Below, piece by piece: positions 43,784-54,534 of a stretch of 64,000 nt of DNA (position 1 is its first letter; every line of letters begins with the position of its first letter). The notes under the pieces are model-generated. The model had not been told where the DNA came from, made no database searches, and was given only the letters and a program-made list of their open reading frames with translations. This DNA comes from Flavobacterium gyeonganense (GTDB lineage Bacteria; Bacteroidota; Bacteroidia; Flavobacteriales; Flavobacteriaceae). The stretch is taken from assembly GCF_029625295.1 (NCBI RefSeq), contig NZ_CP121112.1, positions 1,054,001-1,118,000 of the forward strand, given 5' to 3'. Made by a program: the position numbers and the translations under genes.

Positions 43784-44038
43784 TTATTTTTTAGCGTGTT
43801 TTGCATATTTAGTTTTGAACTTGTCAATACGTCCTGCAGTATCGATAAGTTTAGATTTACCAGTATAAAAAGGGTGAGATGTTCTTGAAATCTCCATTTT
43901 TACAACTGGATACTCAACTCCGTCAACTTCAATTGTCTCTTTTGTATCTGCAGTAGATTTAGTGATAAAAACGTCATCGTTTGACATGTCTTTAAATGCT
44001 ACTAATCTGTAATTTTCCGGGTGGATTCCTTTTTTCAT
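43784..44038 (-). CDS. rpmE2: Large ribosomal subunit protein bL31, type B
   Basis: An 84-residue protein with the type B L31 pattern: [66 protein letters not shown]. It lacks the CxxC zinc motif of type A L31, so it does not need zinc. It is a 50S subunit protein. Strong terminator downstream. Confidence 0.96.
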
Positions 44039-44251
44039 CTTTCTTTTTATTTATTGTTTAGAGCATTTTTATTTTGAAGCTTTTTCATGGTTAGAAAAAG
44101 GTGTAAATAATGAATACTCTTTTTTGTTTAAAAATTTAATTATTTTTGAGTGTGCAAATTTACAATTCTTTTTTAATAAACAAATACTTAGCCTGCTTTT
44201 TTTAGTTAAATTCAAAAAGCTTTTTTTATATTCGATTATAGGGGGAATTGC

Positions 44252-44259
44252 TATATTTG
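44252..44259 (+). promoter_or_regulatory. -7 promoter box of DUF4199/glycosyltransferase unit
   Basis: TATATTTG (TAnnTTTG) lies 27 bases before the ATG at 44287. It overlaps the first possible upstream start, which supports 44287 as the real start. Confidence 0.5.
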
Positions 44260-44286
44260 TGGATTAATTTTAAACATATAGAAAAT

Positions 44287-44823
44287 ATGATTAATGAAGT
44301 TATAAAGAAGAATGGGATTACTTATGGAATTATTTTAGGCATTATTTCAGCATTAATTACAGCTACAATTTATGCAATTGATCTAAAATTATTTGTTTCT
44401 GGCTGGATTGGAGCCTCAACATTTATCATTTTTGTAGTAACCGGCATTGTATTACTAACAAAAACAAAAAAAGAAATAAATGGATTATTTTCTTTCAAAG
44501 ATGCATTTACAACCTATTTTATCACCATTCTGATTGCTCTTTTAATCTCAACAACATTTAGTGTTATTTTATTTAATGTAATTGACCCTGATGCAAAAGA
44601 AGTTATAAGTGAACATCTTATAAAATACATGGCTGAAACGCTTCAAAAATTCGGAACACCTGCTTCTGCTATAAACGAAACACTAGCAAAGATGAAAGAA
44701 ACCAGCCCTTTTTCCACTTTAGAGCAGCTTAAAGGATTAGGTTTCAGTATTGCGCTTTACTCTATTTTAGGCCTGATTTTAGCTGCATTTTTAAAAGCAA
44801 AACTACACAAGAATAAAAAATAA
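44287..44823 (+). CDS. DUF4199 domain membrane protein
   Basis: A 178-residue protein with four hydrophobic helices (ITYGIILGIISALITATIYAI, WIGASTFIIFVVTGIVLL, TTYFITILIALLISTTFSVILF, SIALYSILGLILAAFL), the DUF4199 pattern. Function unknown. Its stop abuts the ATG of the glycosyltransferase, so the two are surely co-translated and probably functionally related. Start chosen after the promoter box. Confidence 0.88.
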   Translation: MINEVIKKNGITYGIILGIISALITATIYAIDLKLFVSGWIGASTFIIFVVTGIVLLTKTKKEINGLFSFKDAFTTYFITILIALLISTTFSVILFNVIDPDAKEVISEHLIKYMAETLQKFGTPASAINETLAKMKETSPFSTLEQLKGLGFSIALYSILGLILAAFLKAKLHKNKK

Positions 44824-45779
44824 ATGAATTTATCTATACTTATACCGCTTCTAAACGAAGAGGAATCACTAAAAGAACTCTACTCATGGATTATTAAAGT
44901 GATGCAATCCAACAATTACTCTTATGAAATCATTTTTGTGGATGACGGTAGTACAGATAATTCGTGGAATATTATCGAAAGTTTCTCTAATGAAAACCCG
45001 AATGTAAAAGGGATTCGTTTTATGAAAAATTTCGGAAAATCGCAGGCATTGCATGCCGGTTTTGCAAAAGCTCAGGGTGACGTAATTATTACCATGGATG
45101 CAGATTTACAGGATAGTCCTGATGAAATTCCGGGATTGTACGAAATGATTACCGCTCAAAAGTACGATTTAGTTTCAGGCTGGAAGAAAAAAGATACGAC
45201 TCGGTTGTGGCAAAAAACCTGCCTTCGAAATTATTTAACTGGGCTGCCAGAAAAACCTCAGGTGTTGAACTAAACGATTTTAATTGTGGCCTGAAAGCCT
45301 ACAAAAATGTTGTTGTAAAAAACATAGAAGTTTCAGGCGAAATGCACCGGTATATTCCGGTTTTGGCTAAAAATGCCGGATTTGGAAAAATCGGTGAAAA
45401 AGTAGTAATACACCAAGCCAGAAAATACGGCGAAACCAAATTTGGAATGGAACGTTTTATAAACGGATTCCTTGATTTAATTACAATTTGGTTTTTATCA
45501 AGATTCGGAAAAAGGCCAATGCACTTATTTGGTGCTATGGGTTCTTTAATGTTCATCATCGGATTTTTAGCAGCGGGATACATTGGTATTTCTAAACTAT
45601 ACCATATGTATAACGGAATGAAATACAGCCTTGTTACAAACAACCCATGGTTTTATATTGCCCTGACTACAATGATTCTGGGAACTCAGTTATTTTTGGC
45701 TGGATTTTTAGGTGAAATTATTTTGCGCACTAAAAGCAATGAAGCCCGATATAAAGTTGCCCGAGAGGTTAATTTTTAA
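44824..45779 (+). pseudogene. Family 2 glycosyltransferase (DPM1/GtrB type), single-base frameshift
   Basis: The first frame (44824-45273) gives a GT-A domain: LSILIPLLNEEESLKELY, FVDDGSTDNSW, MDADLQDSPDEIPGLY. The second frame (45207-45779) continues LFNWAARKTSGVELNDFNCGLKAYK and two C-terminal membrane helices (LMFIIGFLAAGYIGI, WFYIALTTMILGTQLFLAGFLGEIIL). Together they match polyprenyl-phosphate sugar transferases. Adding one A to the six-base run at 45187-45192 joins them as GWKKKRYDSVVAKNLPSK, a 318-residue protein. Probably intact in the organism. It directly follows the DUF4199 gene. Confidence 0.9.
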
Positions 45780-45788
45780 CGTAATGCC

Positions 45789-45881
45789 CTAGCCCTGATG
45801 GGAACGGCATCCTTTTGTGGTGGTCCCGATAGCTATCGGGACACAAAAGATATAGTGAACAGCAGGATTAGCTCCTGAAAA
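45789..45881 (+). repeat. Dispersed intergenic element, copy B
   Basis: About 93 bases with the same ends as copy A at 17181-17261 (CTAGCCCTG ... GCAGGATTAGCTCCTGAAAA). Its centre is a perfect 20-base palindrome GTCCCGATAGCTATCGGGAC (45823-45842), extended by CTTTTGTG / ACAAAAG arms. It begins 10 bases after the glycosyltransferase stop. Confidence 0.88.
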
Positions 45882-45921
45882 ATTCCTATCTTTAATTAAA
45901 CATTTAAAAAAAATTAGTTAC

Positions 45922-47648
45922 ATGAATATAGCACCTAATATTTTAGACGCCGTAAACGAGTGGCTTACGCCAACATTTGACAAAGAAACACAAGATGCAG
46001 TTAAGGAATTAATGACCACATCGCCAAAAGAACTTGAGGAAAGTTTTTATAAAAACCTGGAGTTTGGAACCGGGGGAATGCGCGGTGTTATGGGAATTGG
46101 AAACAATCGCATCAACAAATACACACTTGGAAAAAACACGCAGGGACTTTCTGATTACCTGCATGAAGTTTTCCCTAATCAGCCCATAAAAGTAGTTATT
46201 GCTTACGACTGTCGTCACAACAGTAACACGCTGGCAAAAGTAGTGGCCGATGTCTTTTCTGCAAACGGAATTCAGGTTTATTTGTTTTCTGATTTGCGTC
46301 CAACGCCTGAATTATCTTTTGCACTTAAATATTTAAGCTGCCAATGCGGAATTGTATTGACTGCTTCTCACAACCCACCAGAATATAATGGCTATAAAGT
46401 GTACTGGCAGGACGGAGGCCAGATTGTTCCTCCTGAAGATGCTGCTATCATTAAAGTAATTGAAAGCCTTACTTATGATAAGATCAAATTTAATGCTGAT
46501 GAAAGTCTGATTCAGTATATTGATACCGAAATTGACAAAGCTTTCGTAAAATCATCTATCGAAAACGCAAGTTTTAATACTCCGGCTGAAGCCAAAGACA
46601 ATCTGCACATTGTTTTCACTTCATTGCACGGGACTTCTATAAAATCAATTCCTGACACTTTATCTGAGGCTGGCTATAAAAATGTCCATATTGTTCCCGA
46701 GCAGGCTGTTCCTGATGGAAATTTCCCTACTGTTAAATCTCCAAATCCTGAAGAACCGGAAGCACTGACTATGGCTTTGGCTTTGGCAGACAAAACAAAC
46801 TCCGATATTGTCGTAGGAACGGATCCTGACTGTGACCGTCTAGGAGTTGCTGTTCGTAATAACGATGGCAAAATGATTTTGCTAAACGGGAATCAAACCA
46901 TGGTTTTGATGACTTCTTTCCTTTTGAAACAATGGAAAAAGCAGGCAAAATCAACGGAAAACAATTTGTTGGTTCTACTATTGTTTCAACTCCAATGATT
47001 ATGGAACTGGCAACTAGCTATGGTGTTGAATGTAAAGTGGGTCTGACTGGCTTTAAATGGATTGCCAAAATGATCAAGGATTTCCCTGAACTGGAATTTA
47101 TTGGTGGCGGCGAGGAAAGCTTTGGTTTTATGGTTGGTGATGCTGTTCGTGATAAAGATGCTGTTGCTGCAACCTTATTAATCTGCGAAGTTGCTGCTCA
47201 GGCAAAAGCAGCCGGAAGCTCTGTTTACAAAGAACTTTTACAGCTTTATGTGGAGAATGGTTTCTACAAAGAATATTTGGTTTCTTTAACCAAAAAAGGG
47301 ATTGAAGGCCTTGAAGAAATTAATCAGATGATGATTAATTTAAGAGAAAACCCATTGAAAGAAATTAATAATCAAAGAGTAATTATGGTCGAGGATTACC
47401 AGTCGTCTGTTGCTTTGAATTTACTGACAGGTGAGGAATCTGTAATGGATATGCCAAAATCAAATGTTTTGATTTATTACACAGAAGACGGCTCAAAAAT
47501 TTGCGCAAGACCAAGCGGAACAGAACCGAAAATCAAATTCTACATCAGCGTGAATGCTGAAATCGAATCGGTTCTGGACTTTGATGAAGCTGAAAAATTC
47601 TTAGACCAAAAAATACAGAATATCATTGCAGATATGCAATTAAGTTAA
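45922..47648 (+). pseudogene. Phospho-sugar mutase (phosphoglucomutase/phosphomannomutase), single-base frameshift
   Basis: The two frames (45922-46998 and 46932-47648) together carry all four signature regions: phosphoserine loop VLTASHNPPEYNGYK, metal loop GTDPDCDRLGVA, sugar loop GGGEESFGFMVG and phosphate loop RPSGTEPKIKFYI. Restoring one A at 46931-46932 (CAATGG to CAAATGG) gives SFLLKQMEKAGKINGKQFVG and a 575-residue protein of normal length. It interconverts hexose-1- and hexose-6-phosphate for cell-envelope sugar synthesis. Likely functional in the organism. Confidence 0.92.
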
Positions 47649-47675
47649 CACAACAAACTAAGAATAGATTTTCAT

Positions 47676-47720
47676 AAGCTCTGATTTGTATTTTATCAAT
47701 GCAAATCAGAGCTTTTTTTT
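47676..47720 (+). terminator. Phospho-sugar mutase terminator
   Basis: AAGCTCTGATTTG pairs with CAAATCAGAGCTT over a 13-base loop and is followed by eight or more T residues. Confidence 0.9.
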
Positions 47721-47763
47721 TATAAAAAAAAGCAAAAAGAAATTAAAAACGTGCTAATTCGAC

Positions 47764-47771
47764 TAATTTTG
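47764..47771 (+). promoter_or_regulatory. -7 promoter box of the MsbA-like gene
   Basis: TAATTTTG (TAnnTTTG) lies 73 bases before the ATG at 47844, leaving a leader. No strong -33 box. Confidence 0.45.
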
Positions 47772-47843
47772 TGCGGTAAAAAAATCCCTGCCAAAAAACT
47801 TCAATGTTATGGCTGTATAAAGAAATCAATATCAAAATAATAA

Positions 47844-49673
47844 ATGAGTAATTTCAAAAAAATACTACCTTTTATCTACCCCTATAAAAAATATGCCTAT
47901 CTGAACATTTTTTTTAATGTTTTATATGCGCTTTTCAGCACCCTTTCTTTCATGGCATTAATTCCTATGATTCAGGTTTTATTTGACAAAACAAAAAGAA
48001 ACACTGTCATGCCTACTTACGAAGGTATTTCGCATATAAAAGAATATGGGGAAAACTACTTAAGCTATTATATCACAATGAATACTGACCAAAACAATCC
48101 CGGTTTTGTACTTTCTGTTATGGTAGCCATCATTATTTCTATTTTTTTATTAAAAAACCTGGCTGATTACCTGGCTATGTTTTTTGTTACTTATTTACGA
48201 AATGGCGTATTGAAAGATATCCGAAATGCGATGTATGAAAAAACACTTGAATTGCCATTGGCTTTTTTTTCTGAAAAACGAAAAGGAGATGTTATTTCGA
48301 GAATTTCTGCAGACGTAAATGAGGTTCAGACTTCTTTTTTAGCCATATTGGAGCTTATTGTGAAAGAACCTTTAACCATTATTTTCACTATCATTGCTAT
48401 GTTAATCATAAGCACTAAACTAACTTTATTTGTTTTTGTGTTCATTCCGGTTTCAGGGTATATAATTTCATTAATTGGAAAACAGCTTAAAAAGAAATCC
48501 AGTAAAGCACAACAGGAACAAGGAACTTTTTTATCAACTATTGAAGAAACTATTGGAGGATTAAAAGTAGTAAAGGGATATAATGCTGAGAATTATTTCA
48601 ATACTATGTTTAAAAATTCAACTGAACGATTTTTTAAATTATCAAACAGCATTGGACATCGCCAGAATTTAGCTTCTCCAGCGAGTGAATTTATGGGCAT
48701 CATGGTTATTACTATTTTATTATGGTACGGAGGACAAATGGTTTTGATTGAAAAAACACTGGATGGCGCATCATTTATTGCTTATATGGGGCTTGCTTAC
48801 AACATCCTTACCCCTGCAAAATCAATCTCAAAAGCTTCTTATGCTGTAAAAAGAGGAAATGCTGCTGCTGATAGGGTATTAGAAATTTTAGAACAGGAAA
48901 ATACAATTGCTACCCAACCTAAAGCACTGGAAAAAACAAGTTTTGACCATAATATCAGTGTTCAAAACATCAATTTTAAATATGAAAATGAGACGGTTTT
49001 AAAAGACTTTTCACTTGAAATCAAAAAAGGCCAGACCGTTGCCCTGGTTGGACAATCAGGAAGCGGAAAGAGTACAATCGCAAACCTGCTGACCCGCTTT
49101 TATGATGTTAACGACGGATCTATTTCTATTGACGGGGTAAACATAAAAGAAATTAATCTCCAGTCCCTAAGAAGTTTAATGGGCTTGGTTACCCAGGACA
49201 GCATTTTATTTAATGATACTATCAAAGCTAATATTGCCTTAGGAAAATTAGATGCTACCGATGACGAAATCATTGAAGCTTTAAAAATAGCCAACGCTTT
49301 TGAATTCGTAAAAGAATTGCCTCTAGGAATTTACACCAACATTGGCGACAGCGGAAACAAATTATCCGGCGGGCAAAAGCAACGTTTGTCTATTGCACGT
49401 GCGGTACTTAAGAACCCGCCTATTATGATTCTGGATGAAGCAACATCAGCGCTGGATACCGAAAGCGAAAAATTTGTTCAGGTGGCACTTGAAAATATGA
49501 TGCAGAACAGAACTTCAATTGTTATTGCTCACCGCCTCTCTACGATTCAAAAAGCTGACGTAATTGTTGTAATGCAAAAAGGTCGAATTGTAGAACAGGG
49601 AACCCATGAAGAATTAATTGCACAAAACGGCACTTACAACAAACTGGTAACAATGCAGTCTTTTGAATCTTAA
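47844..49673 (+). CDS. ABC transporter, fused permease/ATPase, MsbA-like exporter
   Basis: A 609-residue half-transporter. Residues 1 to about 330 form six membrane helices (from YLNIFFNVLYALFSTLSFMALIPMIQVLF). The ATPase domain follows: ALVGQSGSGKSTIANLL (Walker A), LSGGQKQRLSIARAVL (signature), PIMILDEATSALDTESE (Walker B) and the switch His in VIAHRLSTI. As a dimer such proteins flip lipids or export hydrophobic compounds; MsbA moves lipid A precursor. Lipid A export is possible, but other substrates fit too. Downstream terminator at 49703-49757. Confidence 0.9.
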   Translation: MSNFKKILPFIYPYKKYAYLNIFFNVLYALFSTLSFMALIPMIQVLFDKTKRNTVMPTYEGISHIKEYGENYLSYYITMNTDQNNPGFVLSVMVAIIISIFLLKNLADYLAMFFVTYLRNGVLKDIRNAMYEKTLELPLAFFSEKRKGDVISRISADVNEVQTSFLAILELIVKEPLTIIFTIIAMLIISTKLTLFVFVFIPVSGYIISLIGKQLKKKSSKAQQEQGTFLSTIEETIGGLKVVKGYNAENYFNTMFKNSTERFFKLSNSIGHRQNLASPASEFMGIMVITILLWYGGQMVLIEKTLDGASFIAYMGLAYNILTPAKSISKASYAVKRGNAAADRVLEILEQENTIATQPKALEKTSFDHNISVQNINFKYENETVLKDFSLEIKKGQTVALVGQSGSGKSTIANLLTRFYDVNDGSISIDGVNIKEINLQSLRSLMGLVTQDSILFNDTIKANIALGKLDATDDEIIEALKIANAFEFVKELPLGIYTNIGDSGNKLSGGQKQRLSIARAVLKNPPIMILDEATSALDTESEKFVQVALENMMQNRTSIVIAHRLSTIQKADVIVVMQKGRIVEQGTHEELIAQNGTYNKLVTMQSFES

Positions 49674-49702
49674 GACACAACTCTCCACTACCACATAATT
49701 CA

Positions 49703-49757
49703 CACAGATTAAGGAAACATTAAAACTGATTTTTAACTTCCTTAATCTGTTTTTATT
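49703..49757 (+). terminator. MsbA-like gene terminator
   Basis: ACAGATTAAGGAA pairs with TTCCTTAATCTGT across a 21-base loop and is followed by a T-rich run. Confidence 0.8.
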
Positions 49758-49805
49758 TTTATAACTTTAGGTTCGTTAAAGAATAAATCATTTAATGCTC
49801 TCAAA

Positions 49806-50506
49806 ATGTATCTTAACAACCCAAACATAAAACTGCCTGATGATCCTGATACTGTTGTGTGGAAATATCTCGATTTATCTAAATTTCTTGATTTACTTCT
49901 TTCAAAAAAACTATTCATGTCACGATCTGACAAATTTGAGGATCAGTATGAAGGGACTTTTAGCGAACCAACATATGAAGAAATCAAAAAACTCGCGATT
50001 GACAATCCGGAATTTTTAAATTATTACAAAACGCATCGGGAAAAGGTAGCTGTCAGCAGCTGGCATATTAACGAGTATGAATCATTTGCAATGTGGCAGA
50101 TTTTTACACAAAACAGCGAAGGATTAGCTATTCAGTCCACAATTGGAAGATTGCAGAAAGCAGTGAATCCGGAACAAAATTTTGATCAGTATATTGGTGA
50201 GGTAAATTATATCGACTACAAAAAAGAATATATTCCGTTTGACGATTCTTTTTTCCTTTTTTGTTTAAAAGAAAAAGCTTTCAGTACGAACGGGAAGTCC
50301 GCATTATTACTGACACTTCACAAAGCAATTTAAAACTGAATGAAGGATTAAAAATAAACGTAGATGTTAATCAACTAATAGAAAAGATCTACATTCATCC
50401 AAAATCAGAAAACTGGTATAAAAAACTGGTAATTGAATTGGTAGATCGTTTAGGATTTGGATTAGAAATAGAAAAATCAGATCTGGAAAGTGATATTTTG
50501 ATTTGA
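49806..50506 (+). pseudogene. DUF2971 domain protein, single-base frameshift
   Basis: The first frame (to 50333) has WKYLDLSKFLDLLLSKKLFMSRSDKFEDQYEGTF and KVAVSSWHINEYESFAMWQIFTQNSEGLAIQSTIGRL, the DUF2971 N-terminal half. The second frame (from 50261) supplies FKRKSFQYEREVRII and IYIHPKSENWYKKLVIEL, its C-terminal half. They join if one T is added in one of the six-base T runs at 50249-50254 or 50257-50262, giving 233 residues. Function of DUF2971 is unknown. Real or error cannot be told from this copy alone, but the pattern favours error. Confidence 0.85.
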
Positions 50507-50597
50507 CTTTTTTTAGTTACTAAGGCACTAAGATTCTAAGGAGCTGAGTTTTTCACCTCCTGATTATACAGAATATTTAAACGTAACTTCAAAACAA

Positions 50598-50637
50598 AAA
50601 AAGCCCGTTAAAATAAATTAATTTTTAACGGGTTTTT
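50598..50637. terminator. Hairpin terminator
   Basis: CCCGTTAAAA pairs with TTTTAACGGG, flanked by A and T runs, between the convergent DUF2971 and lipoprotein genes. Confidence 0.85.
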
Positions 50638-50661
50638 CTTTGGCTCTAAAATATTAGCTTC

Positions 50662-51381
50662 TTAAATAGGTTTATAATTTTTCACTTCCCATTTTTTCAA
50701 AGCCAAATCGATGTAATTGTAATGCAAAACATCATTTTTATCAAACTGACCATTTTGATTGGTATCTTGAATTGTCCTGAAATACAGACGATTTTTTGAT
50801 TCAACAATATTCCAGTCTACGAGTTCCTCTAAATCTGTAGAAACTTTGGTAAAGTTTTCTCCGCTAATATCGCTCAGATAAAGGGTTTTGATATCTCCGG
50901 TATCTATTTTACCATCTTTATTCGTATCCGAATCCGTTAGGGTATAAACCATAATTTTATTTTGTGTTTTATCAGCAATTGTTTTTAGATATGTCGCTGT
51001 TAAAATTAAAATTGGTTTATCAGATAGCGGCCGGATAGAATCTGAATCTGTTTTTTGGAATTTCAAATTTTGCAAATAACCTGTAATTTCATACTCTCCC
51101 AGATTAGAAATAGTAAAACTTACATCATTTACAGTTGATGATCCGTAACGTGCTTTTGACCCTTTTTCGAATACACGTAAATCTCCAACTGGATGGATCA
51201 AATAATCTGTTCCTTCCATCTGAATTGGCAAATCTGCCACTTCAATTTGTGTGGAATCTGTTTTACTGACACTTACTTTGTTTGAAACATCGTAACTCAC
51301 TTTTGGCTTTTGAACTTCCTCACGGCAACTGATAAATGTTGCTGCAATTGCTAAGGCTGTATATTTAAGGTACTTTTTCAT
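50662..51381 (-). CDS. Lipoprotein with two EF-hand-like calcium loops
   Basis: A 239-residue lipoprotein (MKKYLKYTALAIAATFISCREE). In the C-terminal half are two EF-hand-type loops, DTNKDGKIDTGD and DTNQNGQFDKND, each followed by a short helix or strand (TLYLSDI, VLHYNYID). They are likely calcium-binding. The N-terminal half is beta-rich. No named family recognised. The frame is open to 51405, but the ATG at 51381 gives the signal peptide directly. Last gene of the M23 / TonB receptor / two-TM protein operon. Confidence 0.75.
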   Translation of the reverse strand: MKKYLKYTALAIAATFISCREEVQKPKVSYDVSNKVSVSKTDSTQIEVADLPIQMEGTDYLIHPVGDLRVFEKGSKARYGSSTVNDVSFTISNLGEYEITGYLQNLKFQKTDSDSIRPLSDKPILILTATYLKTIADKTQNKIMVYTLTDSDTNKDGKIDTGDIKTLYLSDISGENFTKVSTDLEELVDWNIVESKNRLYFRTIQDTNQNGQFDKNDVLHYNYIDLALKKWEVKNYKPI

Positions 51382-51410
51382 CTGCAAATTATATTCGATT
51401 ATCAAATATA

Positions 51411-52060
51411 CTATTTTTGATTGTAATTTTGGTTTTTATTGAATTTTACTAGTGCGAAGATATTTAAAAGCACTAGTATGAAGTAAGCTAAAAACAAAAT
51501 CCATTGTTGTTTAAAAAAAGAAGCCTGAAAAATATCAAGTTCTTTTTTCCGATTTTCTTCCTGCATTTGAAGTGTTCTTTTTACCGAATAAGCATTCGTC
51601 CCACAAACAAAACTATGCCTTTTTGTCGACTTTGGCTTAGAATTTGCCAATGCATACAGATTATCTGAAAATAATGCCCATGTAGGCATCTTTTCTTCAC
51701 TCATAATATTAATTACACTAATAAAAGTATCATAGTCCGTTTTAGATCCAAAGCGAATTTTAGCTCCATTTATAGTATCATATTTTTCTATCATGTTTCT
51801 AGCAAAAACTCTCAATTCTTTTAACTGTCGTAGTTCTTTCGATTTTTCACCATTAAAATAAAACACCTTATATTTTCTTAAATTCCCCACTTTATACTTT
51901 TCAAAATCTTCTTTATCTGGAAGTGAAAAATCTAAAGCTACATAAGTTTTAAAAGCCTCAACCTTATAAAAATGACACAAACAAAACAAAGGAATAAGAA
52001 CCAAAGAAATCATTCCCGGAACGTAAAAAATCTTTTTCTTTTTTCACGTTTTTCGATCAT
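51411..52060 (-). CDS. Two-helix envelope protein of the TonB-receptor operon; N-terminus frameshifted
   Basis: As read, the frame starts at 52013 (MISLVLIPLFCLCHFYK). The true start is probably the ATG at 52060, which overlaps the receptor stop as ATGA. It reads MIEKREKRKKIFYVPG once one base is added to the five-T run at 52033-52037, making 216 residues. It has one N-terminal membrane helix, a periplasmic region of about 130 residues (SVINIMSEEKMPTWALFSDNLYALANSKP) and a C-terminal helix (WILFLAYFILVLLNIFALVKF). The first helix and part of the periplasmic region faintly recall ExbD/TolR, but the second helix does not. Function unknown. Confidence 0.7.
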
Positions 52061-54523
52061 AACCTCGCATTCAGCTTTATATTAAATACCCTAGAAGTCA
52101 TATAATTTGGAATGGCATACTGATTTTTAGAATAAGCATCCCGCACCCAGGTATTGGTTATGGCATTTTGATTATTGAAAAGGTTGAATATTTCTACTCC
52201 TAATGCTAACTCTTTAAAATTCTTTAACCAGCGGTTTTTGGATATGTTATTATCATCAATAAAAACTTTTGAAAAACCAACATCTGCCCTTCTGTAATCG
52301 TTAAGCCTGTTCTGATATACATAAGGATCTGAATATGATGGTGAACCTCCCGGTAAACCGGTATTATAAACTAAATTAAGATACAATTTAATACTTGGGA
52401 TATTTGGCATATAATCCTGAAAAAGCATTGCAAATTTCAGCCTTTGATCAGTGGGCCTGGCTATAAAACCTTTATCTTCATAATTTTCTTCCGTTTTAAG
52501 ATAACCAAAACTTACCCAAGATTCAGTTCCCGGAACAAACTCCCCGTTCAGCCTGAAATCAAGCCCCTGAGCATACGCTTTGGCATTATTGTCTGCTACA
52601 TAGCGAATTCGGACATTGTCAATTGAATAGGTATTTACATCTGAAAGCGATTTGTAATACACTTCTGTAACCCACTTAAAAGGACGATTCCACATTTTGA
52701 AATTGTAATCGTTACTCAAAACAAAATGCACAGACTGTTGGGCTTTTATATTTGGATTAACCTCTCCGTTAAAATCACGAAGTTCACGATAAAATGGCGG
52801 CTGATGGTACAAACCTCCCGAAAGCCTGAAAATCATATCACTGTTCCAGTCCGGTTTTAAAGCAAATTGCACCCTTGGACTAAAAACAGTCTGATTATTA
52901 CCTTCTACAGCTGCGCCTGAAACCTGCCAGCTTTGAAAACGTGCCCCAACAGTATACCAGAATTGACTTGATCCGAACTCCATTTTATTACTCCATTGTG
53001 CATAACCTGAAAATCTGTTTATATCATTAAAATTGACAGCACGAATATTTTGGTAGGGTAAAAGCGGCCCGGCGTAGGGTTCATACGGCTGGTTGTTTTT
53101 AGGAAAATTTAAATTAGGCCGGTTTATCGAAAATCCTGCCGAATCAATCACTTCCCACTCCACTACTCTGTCACGTATTGATTCTCTTGTAAATTTCAAT
53201 CCAAATTCTAACTGGTTATTATCTTTCCATTCTTTAAAACCTTTGAATTCAATATTAGCAATCAAAGCATCCAGATCATTTCGGGCGTGATTGAGCTGCG
53301 TACCGATTCCTCTAGTAAAATCGACATCATCAGAATTGATAGTTCCGTTTTCATCAATATTTCCCAATCGGTATTGTGCCAAAATATCAAAATGTTCCTT
53401 TTCAATAGTATGAAATAGAGATCCGATTAATTTAAAAGTAAGAGTTGGAGAAGCCTTATAAGTTGTTTTTACAGCTCCAAAATAAGTATCGTACTGATCC
53501 CTTTCCTGACCTTGATAAAAAACAGACAGTGCCATTGGCTGATCAATAGTACCAAATTTTGTTTCACGCGTTAAGGGCTGATATAAATACTTATTTTGTG
53601 AAATATTTCCCAAAAAAATTAGCTGCCATTTTTGAGAAACATCATAATTAATATTTGTCTGAATATCTGCAAATGTTGGCGTATAGTTTGTCTGGGTATC
53701 CTGACTGTTAACCAACAGGCTATTGTTGCGATAACGTACACCAGTAACTGCAGACCATTTTTTATTTTTTGAAACCGCATCAACAGAAATGCTTCCACCG
53801 AGAAAACTCGCTTCGACTGATGCTCCAAACTGAATTGGTTTTCTATAAGTTATATCTAAAACAGAAGATAATTTATCTCCAAATTTTGCCTGAAAACCTC
53901 CCGCTGAAAAATCTACATTTTGTACCAAATCAGTATTTGTAAAGCTCAATCCTTCCTGCTGACCAGACCGAATTAAAAATGGGCGATAGACTTCTATTTC
54001 GTTTACATAGACCAGATTTTCATCATAATTACCTCCACGAACAGCATATTGTGTACTCAGTTCATTGTTGGAGTTTACACCGGGTAATGTTTTCAGTATA
54101 TTTTCGATTCCGGCATTTGCTCCCGGCACTTTTTTTATCGTAGATGGATCAATGACTGCGATACCCTGGACACGTTTTTTATTTTTTGAAGATACAAAAA
54201 CTTCTCCCATTTGCTCTTGGGAGTTATTCATAACGGGGTTAAAAACAAATGTTTCGTAAGGTTTTAAGTTCACCGTTAACGTCACCATTTTCAAAGAAAT
54301 ATGTGTAAAAACCAGAACTACCTTTTTTATTTGAAGGCACAAAAATATCAAAATGACCTTTAGCATTCGATTTTGCAGCTTTATCTCCTAAGGTAATATT
54401 TACATCTGCAACCGGATGGTTCTCATTGTCTAAAATAATCCCCTTTACACGTGCACTTTGAGCAGATGAATTAAAACCAATCCACAAAAAAAGGAAAACA
54501 ATTATTAATTTAAAATTATTCAA
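52057..54523 (-). pseudogene. TonB-dependent receptor with carboxypeptidase-like N-terminal domain, single-base frameshift
   Basis: The start (54523) encodes a signal peptide and a carboxypeptidase-regulatory-like domain (ARVKGIILDNENHPVADVNITLGDKAAKSN). In the next frame come the plug (IENILKTLPGVNSNNELSTQYAVRGGNYDENLVYVNEIEV) and a long barrel ending in MTSRVFNIKLNARL. The junction is a six-T run at 54323-54328 (minus-strand AAAAAA). Removing one base gives SNKKVVLVFTHISLK and an 821-residue receptor. It imports an unknown large substrate across the outer membrane. It follows the M23 peptidase by 11 bases and overlaps the next gene. Confidence 0.88.
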
Positions 54524-54534
54524 ACGTTTAGATT

